The notes under the pieces: generated by a model
What the model saw: only the letters and a program-made list of their open reading frames with translations
Told to the model about the DNA's origin: nothing
The model's database searches: none
Translations under genes and position numbers: made by a program
From: Saccharothrix algeriensis
Lineage (GTDB): Bacteria > Actinomycetota > Actinomycetes > Mycobacteriales > Pseudonocardiaceae
Direction: 5' to 3'
Assembly: GCF_016907655.1 (NCBI RefSeq)
Contig: NZ_JAFBCL010000001.1
Location: forward strand, 186,001 to 250,000
Length of the DNA stretch: 64,000 nucleotides
In this document: positions 55,951 through 64,000 of the stretch, piece after piece
Layout: the number at the start of each line of letters is the position of its first letter
How positions within the stretch are numbered: the stretch's first letter is position 1

Positions 55951-57651
55951 TCAGTGGTGGAGCAGGACGATCACGGCTCCCCAGATGGTCAGCAGCACGT
56001 TGCCCACGGCGTAGGGGATCGTGTAGCCGATGGTGGGCACCTGGTTCTTGGCCGCCTCGTTGACCGCGCCGATGGCGGCGGTGGTGGTCTGCGCGCCGGC
56101 CAGCGCGCCCAGCAGGACGGGCAGCTTCATGCGCAGCAGCCAGTGCCCGACGGCGAAGCCGACCAGCAGGGGCGCCACCGTGGCGACCGCGCCGAGCAGC
56201 AGCAGCCCCCAGCCGGCCTGGGCCAGCCCGCTGGTGAAGCCGGGGCCGGCGTTGATGCCGACCACCGCGACGAACAGGCACAGCCCGAGCGTGTCCATGA
56301 ACCACTGCGCGCCGCCGGGCACGTTGCCGAACGTCGGGTGCTTGGCGCGCAGCCGGCCGAACACCAGGCCCATGATCAGCGCTCCGCCGGAGGTGGACAG
56401 GCTGATCGGCACGCCGCCCGCGTGCAGGGCCGGGATGCCCAGGCAGCCGCCGAGGAAGATGCCCAGCCCCACCCAGACCATGTCGGTGGCGAAGCTGGTC
56501 GGCACCGGGGTGCCCAGCTCGCGGGCGGCCGGTTCGACCAGCCGCTGCGGCCCGGTGAGCAGCAGCGTGTCGCCGCGTTCGAGCCGGGTGGACGCCCGCA
56601 GCGGGAACTTCGCGCCCGACCGGTGCAGCTCGGTGGCGAACACGCCGACCATGAACGGCTCGCGCCGCAGCTCGGCGACGCTGCGCCCGAGGTGGGCCTC
56701 GGCGCCCACGACGACGTGCAGCGACTCGGTGCGGTAGCCGAGCAGCTCCACGTCGTCGGCCTCCGGCCCGATCTCGCGCTCGGGGTCGTAGGCGACGACG
56801 TCGCCGCGGGTCGCGCTGACCGCGACCACGTCGCCCGGGGCCAGCGCGATCCGCTGGTCCTGGGGCAGCAGCGCCCCGCCGCGCCGGACGCGGGTGAGGT
56901 AGATCCGGCGGCCCAGCGACGCCTGCCGCCGCTCGAACTCCTCGACGGTGGTGCCCGCCAGCGCCGGGTTCTCGACGGTGAACGCCCGCAGCACGACCTC
57001 GTAGTAGCCCCGGCCCAGGTCGGGGTCGTCGGAGTCGGCGTCCAGCTCGCGCGCCAGGTCCGCGCTGTCGGCGGCCAGGTCGCGGCCCACCAGCCGGGGC
57101 AGCGCGGTGGCCAGCAGCACCGCGCACAGCACGGTGCCCAGCGGGTAGGTGACCGCGTAGCCGATGGCGACCAGGTTCTGCTGCTCGGTGACCTGGTCGC
57201 CGGACAGGCCGGGCAGGCTCGCGATGGCGCCGCCCGCCACGCCGATCACGGCCGACTGGGTGAGCGCGCCGCCGAGCAGGCCCGCGCTCAGCCCCGGCCC
57301 GTAGCCCAGCAGGGCGGCGAACAGCCAGCACACCAGCAGGCCCGACACGCACACCACGAGCGCCAGCAGGACCTGCGGCAGGCCGTCCCGGCGCAGGCCG
57401 CGGAAGAACTGCGGCCCGACGCGGTAGCCCAGGGCGAACAGGAACATGATGAAGAACAGCGACTTGACCGTGCCGTTGACCGGCACCTCGAACAGCCACC
57501 CCAGCGCGAGGCCGGCCAGCAGGCAGCCGGTGACGGAGCCGAGCGCGATCGAGCGGCGGCGGAGCCGGCCGAGCAGGAAGCCCAGCGCGACGGTCAGGAA
57601 CACCAGCAACTCGGGGTAGGGCCGGAAGACCTCGTCCCTGAGAAAGCTCAT
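55951..57651 (-). CDS. aspT: Aspartate:alanine exchanger family protein (AspT), operon copy
   Basis: The 566-residue membrane protein shows the AspT/YidE/YbjL duplication: two membrane halves with LVFLTVALGFLLGRLRRRSI and GGVPISLSTSGGALIMGLVF, separated by two cytoplasmic RCK/TrkA-C-type domains (about 200-380). LFALGYRVGPQFF and TQSAVIGVAGGAIASL are family hallmarks. GGAGG lies just before the ATG. Gene order with aspD supports a true Asp/Ala antiporter. Confidence 0.9.
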   Translation of the reverse strand: MSFLRDEVFRPYPELLVFLTVALGFLLGRLRRRSIALGSVTGCLLAGLALGWLFEVPVNGTVKSLFFIMFLFALGYRVGPQFFRGLRRDGLPQVLLALVVCVSGLLVCWLFAALLGYGPGLSAGLLGGALTQSAVIGVAGGAIASLPGLSGDQVTEQQNLVAIGYAVTYPLGTVLCAVLLATALPRLVGRDLAADSADLARELDADSDDPDLGRGYYEVVLRAFTVENPALAGTTVEEFERRQASLGRRIYLTRVRRGGALLPQDQRIALAPGDVVAVSATRGDVVAYDPEREIGPEADDVELLGYRTESLHVVVGAEAHLGRSVAELRREPFMVGVFATELHRSGAKFPLRASTRLERGDTLLLTGPQRLVEPAARELGTPVPTSFATDMVWVGLGIFLGGCLGIPALHAGGVPISLSTSGGALIMGLVFGRLRAKHPTFGNVPGGAQWFMDTLGLCLFVAVVGINAGPGFTSGLAQAGWGLLLLGAVATVAPLLVGFAVGHWLLRMKLPVLLGALAGAQTTTAAIGAVNEAAKNQVPTIGYTIPYAVGNVLLTIWGAVIVLLHH

Positions 57652-57847
57652 CTCCGCCTCCGTGGGCGCCCGCTCCCGGCCGCCCCTGGCAGGCTAGGTC
57701 GCCGCCGCGGGGCACGCTCGGGACGTCGCCCGACGGGGTGACGGGGCGGTGCGCTCCCCCGGCGTGCCGGGCGCGGCCGGGGCATAGTCCGGTCGGGACG
57801 TTCGCGGTGTGCCCGGCCGGGCGGCCGGGAGTGGGGCGGAGGCGCGC

Positions 57848-59500
57848 GTGGAGTGGTTGAGGCACTTCCTGCAGGGGACGCCGGAGATCGCCCTGTTCCT
57901 GTGCCTGGCGCTGGGCTACCTGGTGGGCAGGCTGCGGGTGGGGCCGATCCAGCTGGGCGGGGTCTGCGGCACGCTGGTCGTCTCGCTGGTCGTGGGGCTG
58001 CTCGACGTGTCGCTGGAAGACCAGGTGCGCACCATCGCGTTCGCGTTGTTCATCTTCGCGCTGGGCTTCAGCGGCGGCCCGCAGTTCTTCGCCAACCTCA
58101 ACCGGTCGGGGCTCAAGCTCGGGGTGCTGTCGTTCATCGAGGCCGTGACGGTGGTGGTGCTGGTGCTCGCGCTGGCCGCGCTGCTCGACCTGGACGTGGG
58201 CACCGCGTCGGGCATCCTGGCGGGCGCGGCGACGGAGTCGGCGGTGGTGGGCACCGCCACCGAGGCCATCGGCAAGCTCGGCCTGTCCGACCAGGTGAGC
58301 ACGGCGCTGCAGGGCAACGTGGCCACCGCCTACACGGTCTGCTACCTGTTCGGGCTGATCACGATCGTGCTGTTCACCAGCGGCCTGGCGCCCGCGCTGA
58401 TGCGCGTGGACCTGCGGGAGTCCTCCCGCGCGCTGCTGCGCCGCCTCGGCGGTGGCGACGACGAGCCGGGCACCTCGCCCGCCCTGCCGGGGCTGGTGGG
58501 CCGCGCCTACGAGGTCGAGCAGGCGGCCGGGCGGACGGTGGCCGCGCTGGAGGGCGACGCGGGGCGGGTCACCGTCGAGCGGGTCAGCCGCGACGGCGCC
58601 GAGGTCGCGGTCGGCCCGGACCTGGTGCTGGCGGCGGGCGACGTGGTCGTGGTGGTCGGCGAGCGGGCTGCGCTGCTGGACGCGGACACCCGGATCGGGC
58701 CCGAGCGCGCCCGCCCGGAGTCGCTGGGGCGGACCACGCTGGAGACCAGGGAGGTCGTGGTCACCACCCCGGACCGGCCGCTGCGGGAGCTGCGCACGCG
58801 CGGCGTGTTCCCCACCGCCCTGACCCGCACCGACCACCGGCTGCCGCTGGCCGACGGCACGCAGGTGCGCCGGGGCGACGTGCTGACCCTGGTGGGCAGC
58901 CCGGACGACGTCGACCGGGCCGCGAAGGGCATCGGCTACGCGGTGCCGCGCACGATCGCCACCGACTTCGTCTACCTGGGGCTGGGCGTGACGCTGGGGA
59001 TGCTGATCGGCCGGCTGACCCTGCACCTGGGTTCCGTGCCGCTGTCGCTGGGCACCGGCGGCGGCGCCCTGGTGTCGGGCCTGGTGTTCGGCTGGTTCCG
59101 CTCGCGCCACCGGGCCATCGGCAGCTTCCCGCCGGCCGCGGCGGCGCTGACCAAGGACCTGGGCCTGGCGACGTTCATCGCGGCGACCGGCCTGGCCGCC
59201 GCGCCGCAGGCCGGTCCGCTGCTGGCCAGGTACGGGGTGCTGCTGCCGTTCGCGGGGATCGGCATGGTGCTGGTGCCCGCGCTGCTGTCGCTGTACGCGG
59301 GGCGCAGGCTGCTGAAGATCGAGCCGCCGATCCTGGTCGGCGCGATCGCCGGGCAGCAGTGCAGCACGCCGGCGATCTCCGCGGTGACCGGCGTGGCGGG
59401 CAACTCGGTGCCGCTGATCGGCTACACGGTCACGTACGCGATCTCCAGCATCCTGCTGCCGCTGACCGGACCGGTGGTGGTGGGGTTGATCGGCGGTTGA
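57848..59500 (+). CDS. Second AspT-family exchanger, divergent copy
   Basis: The 550-residue protein is a paralogue of the operon copy: ALFLCLALGYLVGRLRVGPI, LFIFALGFSGGPQFFANL, AATESAVVGTATEAI, two TrkA-C-type domains (about 210-370) and VPLSLGTGGGALVSGLVFG. It differs in the transport-site segment (CSTPAISAVTGVAGNSVP versus TTTAAIGAVNEAAKNQVP). It is divergent across 196 bp with a strong GGAGG site. It may exchange a different substrate pair or form a heterodimer with the operon copy. Confidence 0.88.
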   Translation: MEWLRHFLQGTPEIALFLCLALGYLVGRLRVGPIQLGGVCGTLVVSLVVGLLDVSLEDQVRTIAFALFIFALGFSGGPQFFANLNRSGLKLGVLSFIEAVTVVVLVLALAALLDLDVGTASGILAGAATESAVVGTATEAIGKLGLSDQVSTALQGNVATAYTVCYLFGLITIVLFTSGLAPALMRVDLRESSRALLRRLGGGDDEPGTSPALPGLVGRAYEVEQAAGRTVAALEGDAGRVTVERVSRDGAEVAVGPDLVLAAGDVVVVVGERAALLDADTRIGPERARPESLGRTTLETREVVVTTPDRPLRELRTRGVFPTALTRTDHRLPLADGTQVRRGDVLTLVGSPDDVDRAAKGIGYAVPRTIATDFVYLGLGVTLGMLIGRLTLHLGSVPLSLGTGGGALVSGLVFGWFRSRHRAIGSFPPAAAALTKDLGLATFIAATGLAAAPQAGPLLARYGVLLPFAGIGMVLVPALLSLYAGRRLLKIEPPILVGAIAGQQCSTPAISAVTGVAGNSVPLIGYTVTYAISSILLPLTGPVVVGLIGG

Positions 59501-59823
59501 CGGCGGCGGTCCCGCCCCGGCGGAGACCCGAAGTGTTCCGGGTCACATGGCGGTCGGGGGTGTCGTCGGTGTCCGCGGGGTGACGACCCACCGACCCGGG
59601 GGCCGGCATGACCGCTCTCGCCGTCCCCGCCGCGAAACCGCTGCCGGCGCCGCACGCGTGGCCGGCCGCGGCGGTCCACTCCGGACGCGACCGGGCCCGC
59701 GCGGCCGTCGCGGTGCTGCTGGCGTTCCAGGCCGTGGGGCGGTATTTCGTGTTCGTGTCTTGTCCCGAGGTCGAGGTGCGGGCCGACCCGGTCACCGGCT
59801 GGGCGCCGCCGGCGGTGGCGCCG

Positions 59824-59976
59824 ACGCGCACGCGGGCGGTGCCGGTGCTGCGGTTCGCAGCCGACCTGCCGGTGACGGAGGCCGCCCGCGCGCTGCGCCG
59901 CTCGGAGAGGTCGGTGAAGGCCCGGCCCGCGCGCGGACCGGCGGTCCTGCGACGACTGCTGGGGAAGGGCGGAGTG
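59824..59976 (+). pseudogene. Remnant of an ECF sigma factor (region 4 only)
   Basis: About 50 codons directly before the membrane-protein start read RAVPVLRFAADLPVTEAARA then SERSVKARPARGPAVLRRLL, which is a decayed copy of SigE-family region 4 (normally RAVLVLRF..L...E.A..L..S..TVKSR.ARGL..LR). Pro replaces Leu or other residues in helices at two or three positions. No region 2 is recognisable upstream, although the reading frame stays open from 59608. The remnant is in frame with the next gene. Confidence 0.55.
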
Positions 59977-60975
59977 ATGACCGGTTCGGACTTCCCGGAG
60001 CCGCTGCGCGCCGTCGAGCCCGGCCCGGCCCGCGGCGTCGACATCGCCCGCGCCGCCCGGGGCGGCCGGGACCGGCGCCACCGCGGGGCCCGCCGCCGGG
60101 TGGCCGCGGCCGTCGCCGTGGCGCTGCTCGCCGTGGTCGTGCTCCCCGCCGCGCTGCGCGGCCTGTCCGCCGAGCCCCCGCCGCTCGCGGCGGGGGTGTT
60201 CGACCCGCTGCGGCAGGTGGCGCGGGTCGGCTCGGCCGGCGGGTTCGCCCCGCTGTGCCACGAGACCGGCCGCCACCGGCAGAAGGTGACGCTGGGCCAC
60301 GCCCACGACCCGGCCGGCGGGCCGCGCGGCACGCTGGTGGTCCACGCGGCGGGCAGGCTGCCCGGCCAGGGCGGCGCGGGCTGGCAGCCGGCCGGCGACC
60401 GCGCCCCGGACGTCGGCGGGCGGCCCGCCTGGTGGCGGGGCGGCGCGGAACTGGTGTGGGAGTGGTCGCCGCAGGCGTGGGCGGTGGTCCGCGTCGAGGG
60501 CTTCCCGGACCTGCGCGAGCGGGCGCACCGGGTCGCGCAGGGCCTGGACACCTCCGTCACCACGCCCGTGACCGCGCCGTTCACCCTCGCGCCGGGCGAG
60601 CCGGTCCCGCCGCTGCGCCTGGCGGGCGTGCGCGTGCCGGTGCGCCCGGACGTCGAGCTGGCCTCCGTGCTGCTGACCGCCGGGGACTCGCCGGAGGCGC
60701 CGGTGCTGAGCGTGGCCCTGCGCACCGACGGGCTGCCCGGCCGGGACCTGCCGGAGGAGGAGCGGATCGCCGGGCGGCCGGCCGCGTCGTCGGACAGCCG
60801 GGTCACGGTGCTGGACCCGAGCGGCCGGTTCGCCGTCCGGGTCGAGGTGGGGCGCGGCGACGCCACCGCGTTCGGCGGGCGGGCGGGCCTGGCCGCGCTG
60901 GCCGCCGCCACCACACCCGTGCCCGACCCGGCGGACCGCGGCACGTGGGTGGCCGACCCGTTGACCGGACCGTGA
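59977..60975 (+). CDS. Membrane protein, former partner of a lost sigma factor
   Basis: The 332-residue protein has a short cytoplasmic N-terminus (MTGSDFPEPLRAVEPGPARG...), one membrane helix (about 47-66, VAAAVAVALLAVVVLPAALRG) and an extracellular domain of 260 residues with no family I recognise. The topology matches the anti-sigma-like protein at 3567-4310. GGCGGAG precedes the ATG, which would overlap a sigma gene in an intact pair. It may be an orphan or may now answer to another sigma factor. Confidence 0.6.
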   Translation: MTGSDFPEPLRAVEPGPARGVDIARAARGGRDRRHRGARRRVAAAVAVALLAVVVLPAALRGLSAEPPPLAAGVFDPLRQVARVGSAGGFAPLCHETGRHRQKVTLGHAHDPAGGPRGTLVVHAAGRLPGQGGAGWQPAGDRAPDVGGRPAWWRGGAELVWEWSPQAWAVVRVEGFPDLRERAHRVAQGLDTSVTTPVTAPFTLAPGEPVPPLRLAGVRVPVRPDVELASVLLTAGDSPEAPVLSVALRTDGLPGRDLPEEERIAGRPAASSDSRVTVLDPSGRFAVRVEVGRGDATAFGGRAGLAALAAATTPVPDPADRGTWVADPLTGP

Positions 60976-61156
60976 CCCCCCGCCACGGCCGGGGCGCACG
61001 GGCCGCTGCCGACCGCGGCTGCCTTCCGGCGCGGCGGTGCTGACAGTGGTCCTGTGGTGTTCCAGCGGCGCTCCGGTAGCGTCCGCTGCCCCGGTGCCCC
61101 GGTGGTGTCCGCCGCTCCGGTGATGCCGGTGCTCCGGCGGTGTCGCCGCCCCGGCG

Positions 61157-61525
61157 CTACCGCTGGTCGCCGGTGCGGAACCGGTCGAGCACGCGGCGCT
61201 CGCGCTTGGTGGGGCGGCCCGCCCCGCGCTCCCGGCGGGCCACCGGCGCGGCGGCCTCCGGCGGCGGGGCCGGGGTGCGGTCGATGAAGCAGGTCGCCGC
61301 GTCGGCCGCGCCCACCCGCTTCTGGATCACCCGCACGACCTCCACGACCCGCGTCACGCCGCCGACCCGGGCGCGCACCTCGTCACCCGGCGACACGGTG
61401 GTCGCGGCCTTGGCGGGGTGGTCGTTGACCCGCACGTGCCCGCCCCGGCAGGCCGCCGCCGCGTCGGGTCGGGTCTTGGTCAGCCGGACCGCCCACAGCC
61501 AGCGGTCGACTCGGGTCGACTCCAC
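61157..61525 (-). CDS. S4-domain RNA-binding protein (Hsp15-like)
   Basis: The 122-residue protein has an S4 fold at its N-terminus (STRVDRWLWAVRLTKTRPDAAAACRGGHVRVN, then KAATTVSPGDEV) and a basic tail (GRPTKRERRVLDRFR). Hsp15-type S4 proteins bind the large ribosomal subunit and help rescue or recycle stalled subunits carrying nascent chains. GTG start, 3 bp after the MFS gene's stop codon. Confidence 0.85.
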   Translation of the reverse strand: MESTRVDRWLWAVRLTKTRPDAAAACRGGHVRVNDHPAKAATTVSPGDEVRARVGGVTRVVEVVRVIQKRVGAADAATCFIDRTPAPPPEAAAPVARRERGAGRPTKRERRVLDRFRTGDQR

Positions 61526-61528
61526 GGC

Positions 61529-62824
61529 TCACATCATGCCGTCCGCGCGCCGCCGGCCGCGCAACGCGTGCACGGCGGCGGCAGCGGTGCCCAGGCACAG
61601 CGCCGCGGAGCTGAGGGCGAGCGACAGGTGCACGCCGACCGCCGCGCCCAGCAGGCCCACGGTGAACCCGCTGCCGGTGCGCAGACCGCCGGAGGACATG
61701 CCGTAGACGCCGAGGATGCGCCCCCGGTCGCCGGGCGGGCTCAGCAGCTGCACGACGGTCTGCGTGATCGACATCGACGCCAGGTTCGCGACGCCGCCGA
61801 CCAGCAGCAGCGCGACCGCGAGCGGGTAGCTCCCGGTGAGGGCGAACCCCAGGCTGGTCACGCCGTAGACGGCGGTGGCGATGACGGCCGCGGCCACGGT
61901 CGGCGGGATGCGCCGGGTGGTCTCCAGCACGATGCCGCCGATCACCCCGCCCGCGCCGTTGGCGAACAGCAGCACCCCGTAGGCCGCGCCCGCGCTGCCC
62001 GCGCCCAGGTCGTTGGCGAAGATCGGCATGGAGGTCTGGATCGACGCCCCGACGAAGAACGACCCCAGCCCCGCCAGCACGACCATGCTGATCAGCGTCC
62101 GGTTGGAGCCGACCTCGCGCAGCACGCGCAGCGACTCCAGCACCCCCACCCTCGGTTTGACGTCGCGGTCGCGGGTGTGGCCGGTGAACTTCGTGCGGAA
62201 CAGGAAGACCGTCAGCGGCAGGTAGAACGCGACGTTGGCGAAGATGCCCGCCGTCGGCCCGAGGCCCAGCAGCAGCGCCGACCCGACCACCGGCCCGAAC
62301 AGGATGCCGAGGCTGCGGAACGTCGCGTTGAGCCGCACGGCGCTGGGCAGTTCGTCCGGGCCCACGAAGTCGTGCAGCATCAACTGCTCCCCCGGCCCCC
62401 ACAACGCGCCCGCGATGCCGTGCAGCACCAGCAGCACGCACGCCTGCCACATCTGCAGCGAGTCGGTGAGGAACAGCACGCCCCACGCGACGGAGACGCC
62501 CATGAACAGCACCTGCGCGGCCTGGATGACCCGCCGGCAGTCGTAGCGGTCGGCCAGCGAGCCGAACCACATGGACAGCAGCAGGAACGGCGCCCAGTGG
62601 CTGATCACCGCGAACCCGGACAGCGCGGGCGACTGGAACTTCTCCCACAGCACCCAGTAGGTGATGACGTGCTCGATGTTGTCGGCCATCATCGCCAGGC
62701 CCGTGCCGAACAGGTAGGGCCGGCAGTGCCGGTTGCGCAGCGCGGCGAACCGGCGCGGCGGGGCGGCGCCCGCGGGCATGACCGGCTCGGGCTCGTGGGT
62801 CGGGACACCGCAGGCGGCGCACAT
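61529..62824 (-). CDS. MFS exporter (EntS-like MFS_3 group)
   Basis: The 431-residue protein has 12 membrane helices and the MFS_3 pattern: FGSLADRYDCRRVIQAAQVL, LVLHGIAGALWGPGEQLMLHDF, PSAVRLNATFRSLGILFGPVVGSAL. Such proteins export siderophores or drugs. The ATG at 62822-62824 is chosen for AAGGAG 7 bases upstream; the frame extends further. The N-terminus begins MCAACGVPTHEPEP, an unusual CxxC before the first helix. The S4 gene follows at once. Confidence 0.85.
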   Translation of the reverse strand: MCAACGVPTHEPEPVMPAGAAPPRRFAALRNRHCRPYLFGTGLAMMADNIEHVITYWVLWEKFQSPALSGFAVISHWAPFLLLSMWFGSLADRYDCRRVIQAAQVLFMGVSVAWGVLFLTDSLQMWQACVLLVLHGIAGALWGPGEQLMLHDFVGPDELPSAVRLNATFRSLGILFGPVVGSALLLGLGPTAGIFANVAFYLPLTVFLFRTKFTGHTRDRDVKPRVGVLESLRVLREVGSNRTLISMVVLAGLGSFFVGASIQTSMPIFANDLGAGSAGAAYGVLLFANGAGGVIGGIVLETTRRIPPTVAAAVIATAVYGVTSLGFALTGSYPLAVALLLVGGVANLASMSITQTVVQLLSPPGDRGRILGVYGMSSGGLRTGSGFTVGLLGAAVGVHLSLALSSAALCLGTAAAAVHALRGRRRADGMM

Positions 62825-63413
62825 GGTCTGGCTCCTTGTCGGACTCATGCCGCCACCTGCGGCATTGTTCGCGAATCGGACAGCACGGTCCACCAACCGG
62901 ACTATCCCCGCAACACCGTAGGAGCCGCGGGGCCGCCTGACATAGCACTGATGCGAACAACACGATGTGGGCCGCACTACAGCGCCGCGATGAGACCCGC
63001 TGGTCAGGCAGGGCCGCCGGGCGCGGGGCGGTGCCGACGCGACCCGCCCCGACCCCGTCCGAAGTGGACCGGGGAACGCGGCCGGGCCACTGCCGCGGAC
63101 ATTCCCCGATCAATCCCGGAAATATTCCAGCGATATTCCGGCGAAGGCGGTCGGCGATTTCCCGGAGCGATTCCGGAAAGGTCCGGGAACAGCGTTCCCG
63201 ACGCCCCGCCAAGACCCTCGAGTGGTACAGACCAAATCATTCACTGTGGAATGCCGGAGCCCCGCCGACTTGACGGCGGAACCCCCGGGTTCGGTAATGT
63301 GCTCGCGGGTCGGGGCGAACCCGGATCCCCTCTCCCACCCCACCACGGAAATGCCCCCGGAGCACGTCGCCGCCACCGGGGCGGTTCCGCGCTGCCAGCC
63401 ACCCGGAGGCGAC
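62825..63413. promoter_or_regulatory. Divergent regulatory region with inverted repeats
   Basis: This 589-bp gap between divergent genes holds no convincing gene and is A+T-richer in parts. CGGGAAC-AGC-GTTCCCG (63184-63200) is a perfect 7-bp-arm inverted repeat; ATATTCC occurs twice 13 bp apart (63122-63141), and TTCCGGAA (63171-63178) is a palindrome. They look like clustered binding sites for a regulator of the right-hand gene. Confidence 0.45.
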
Positions 63414-64000
63414 TTGATCCCGCACAAACGCCCCGCCCCGCGCCGGTCCCGGGAATCGGCGACCGCCGACACCCTCGTCCAGCCGGACGGCGCGCCGCCC
63501 CCGGACCTCCGGCGCACCGGGCTGCTCATCGAGGGCTTCGCCCACCTCGCCGGCCTCGCCCTCGTCGCCCACCTGCTCACCGCCACCGGCGGCCCGGTCC
63601 GCCTCGCCGCCGCCCTCGCCGTCCTCGCCGTCCTCGCCGCGTGGCTGCTGCGCCCCGCGCCCGGCGGCTGGCCGGTCGCCCTCGCCGAAGGGCTGGCCGC
63701 CGCGGCGCTGCCACCGGCGGGCCTGCTGCCGGTGCTCGCCTTCGCCTGCGGCGCGGCCCTGCGCCGCGCCCGCTTCGGCGCCGGCCTGCCCCGGCTGCTG
63801 TGCGCGCCGGCCGGCTGCGCCGCGGGCCTGCTCACCACCGCGCCACCGCCCACCCCCGGCCTCGTCACCGCGCACGCCCTCCCGCTGGCCGGCGTCGTCG
63901 TCGCGGCCCTGGCCCTGCACGGCGCCGCGCGCGCCGCGCGGCACGCCGACCACGCCCGCCTGCTGCTGGAGAGCACCCACCGCGCCATCGCCGCGATGGT
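63414..64000 (+). CDS. N-terminus of a membrane sensor or signalling protein (truncated by window edge)
   Basis: The frame from TTG 63414 (GGAGG 4 bases upstream) runs to the window end: 195 residues with a charged N-terminus (LIPHKRPAPRRSRESATADT), about five hydrophobic segments (for example LLIEGFAHLAGLALVAHLL, LAAALAVLAVLAAWLLRP), and then a helix ARHADHARLLLESTHRAIAAM. This layout, a membrane bundle followed by an amphipathic linker helix, is common in diguanylate cyclases and PP2C- or kinase-type sensors. The catalytic part lies outside the window, so no function is assigned. Confidence 0.6.
   Translation, partial: MIPHKRPAPRRSRESATADTLVQPDGAPPPDLRRTGLLIEGFAHLAGLALVAHLLTATGGPVRLAAALAVLAVLAAWLLRPAPGGWPVALAEGLAAAALPPAGLLPVLAFACGAALRRARFGAGLPRLLCAPAGCAAGLLTTAPPPTPGLVTAHALPLAGVVVAALALHGAARAARHADHARLLLESTHRAIAAM

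Noticed and set aside
53774..59110. A 1,778-codon open frame on the minus strand
   Set aside because: It runs antisense or out of frame through aspD, aspT and the second exchanger, and its translation is low-complexity Arg/Ala/Gly/His-rich; it is open only because of high G+C.
60976..61156. Small coding gene between the membrane protein and the S4 gene
   Set aside because: The sequence is a degenerate GCTCCGGTG-like repeat with no ribosome site and no family character.
1..64000. tRNA, rRNA or CRISPR features
   Set aside because: I saw no cloverleaf with a GGTTCGA-type T-arm, no rRNA stretches and no regularly spaced repeat array; a tRNAscan-SE and CRISPR search would settle it.

Overview
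The window is about 74% G+C, uses GTG and TTG starts freely, packs genes tightly with GTGA/ATGA stop-start overlaps, and carries families typical of filamentous actinomycetes (ROK and PaaX regulators, ECF sigma/anti-sigma pairs, DUF3558-like lipoproteins, SpoIIE phosphatases, CHAT-TPR proteins). It fits a chromosome of the order Pseudonocardiales (Saccharothrix/Actinosynnema/Lentzea-like). That placement is inference. I see no rRNA, tRNA, CRISPR array or insertion sequence.

Layout. 1-8 kb: the start of a secreted protein, a fused and apparently decayed two-component gene, an ABC exporter, an ECF sigma/membrane-partner pair, an FtsX-like lipoprotein, and a ROK repressor divergent from an MFS transporter. 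8-10.5 kb: a MerR-PP2C fusion and an M20 amidohydrolase. 10.5-22.7 kb: a ten-gene same-strand biosynthetic cluster. 23-24 kb: two unknown genes with divergent, apparently leaderless promoters. 24-32.8 kb: an aromatic catabolic divergon (nitrilase, salicylyl-CoA 5-hydroxylase type flavoprotein, thioesterase; gentisate dioxygenase type cupin, FAA hydrolase, CoA ligase, PaaX regulator). 32.8-36.5 kb: MFS/TetR pair, TerB-like protein, polysaccharide deacetylase. 36.9-42 kb: a four-gene S8 protease / sigma / small protein / TPR-CHAT operon. 42-48.7 kb: GNAT, beta-hydroxyacid dehydrogenase, a pair of 127-bp structured inverted elements, AraC regulator, AidB divergent from a PaaX-like regulator, lone trpF. 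48.8-54 kb: lipoprotein, phosphodiesterase and a partner-switching set (STAS, STAS, B12-binding protein, PP2C phosphatase). 54-59.5 kb: aspartate 4-decarboxylase with two AspT-family exchangers. 59.6-64 kb: a sigma-factor remnant with a membrane partner, an S4 protein, an MFS exporter, and the start of a membrane protein.

The strongest candidate for an undescribed system is the 10.5-22.7 kb cluster. It encodes an L-lysine N6-hydroxylase family enzyme, a stand-alone cupin and a stand-alone methionyl-tRNA-synthetase-like protein (together the two halves of a hydrazine synthetase as known from s56-p1 and triacsin biosynthesis), a glycine/D-amino-acid-oxidase-type flavoprotein, two ATP-grasp ligases, a solute-binding protein with no export signal, an antiporter and an MFS exporter. 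The expected chemistry is N-N bond formation between N6-hydroxylysine and an amino acid, release of a hydrazino acid, and amide ligation to a small hydrazide-type product.

Other systems worth attention are a B12 protein carrying the W-x9-EH signature of CarH photoreceptors but sitting among partner-switching genes, the protease/sigma/CHAT operon, and the two 127-bp elements whose hairpin arms differ from each other but are each perfectly self-complementary.
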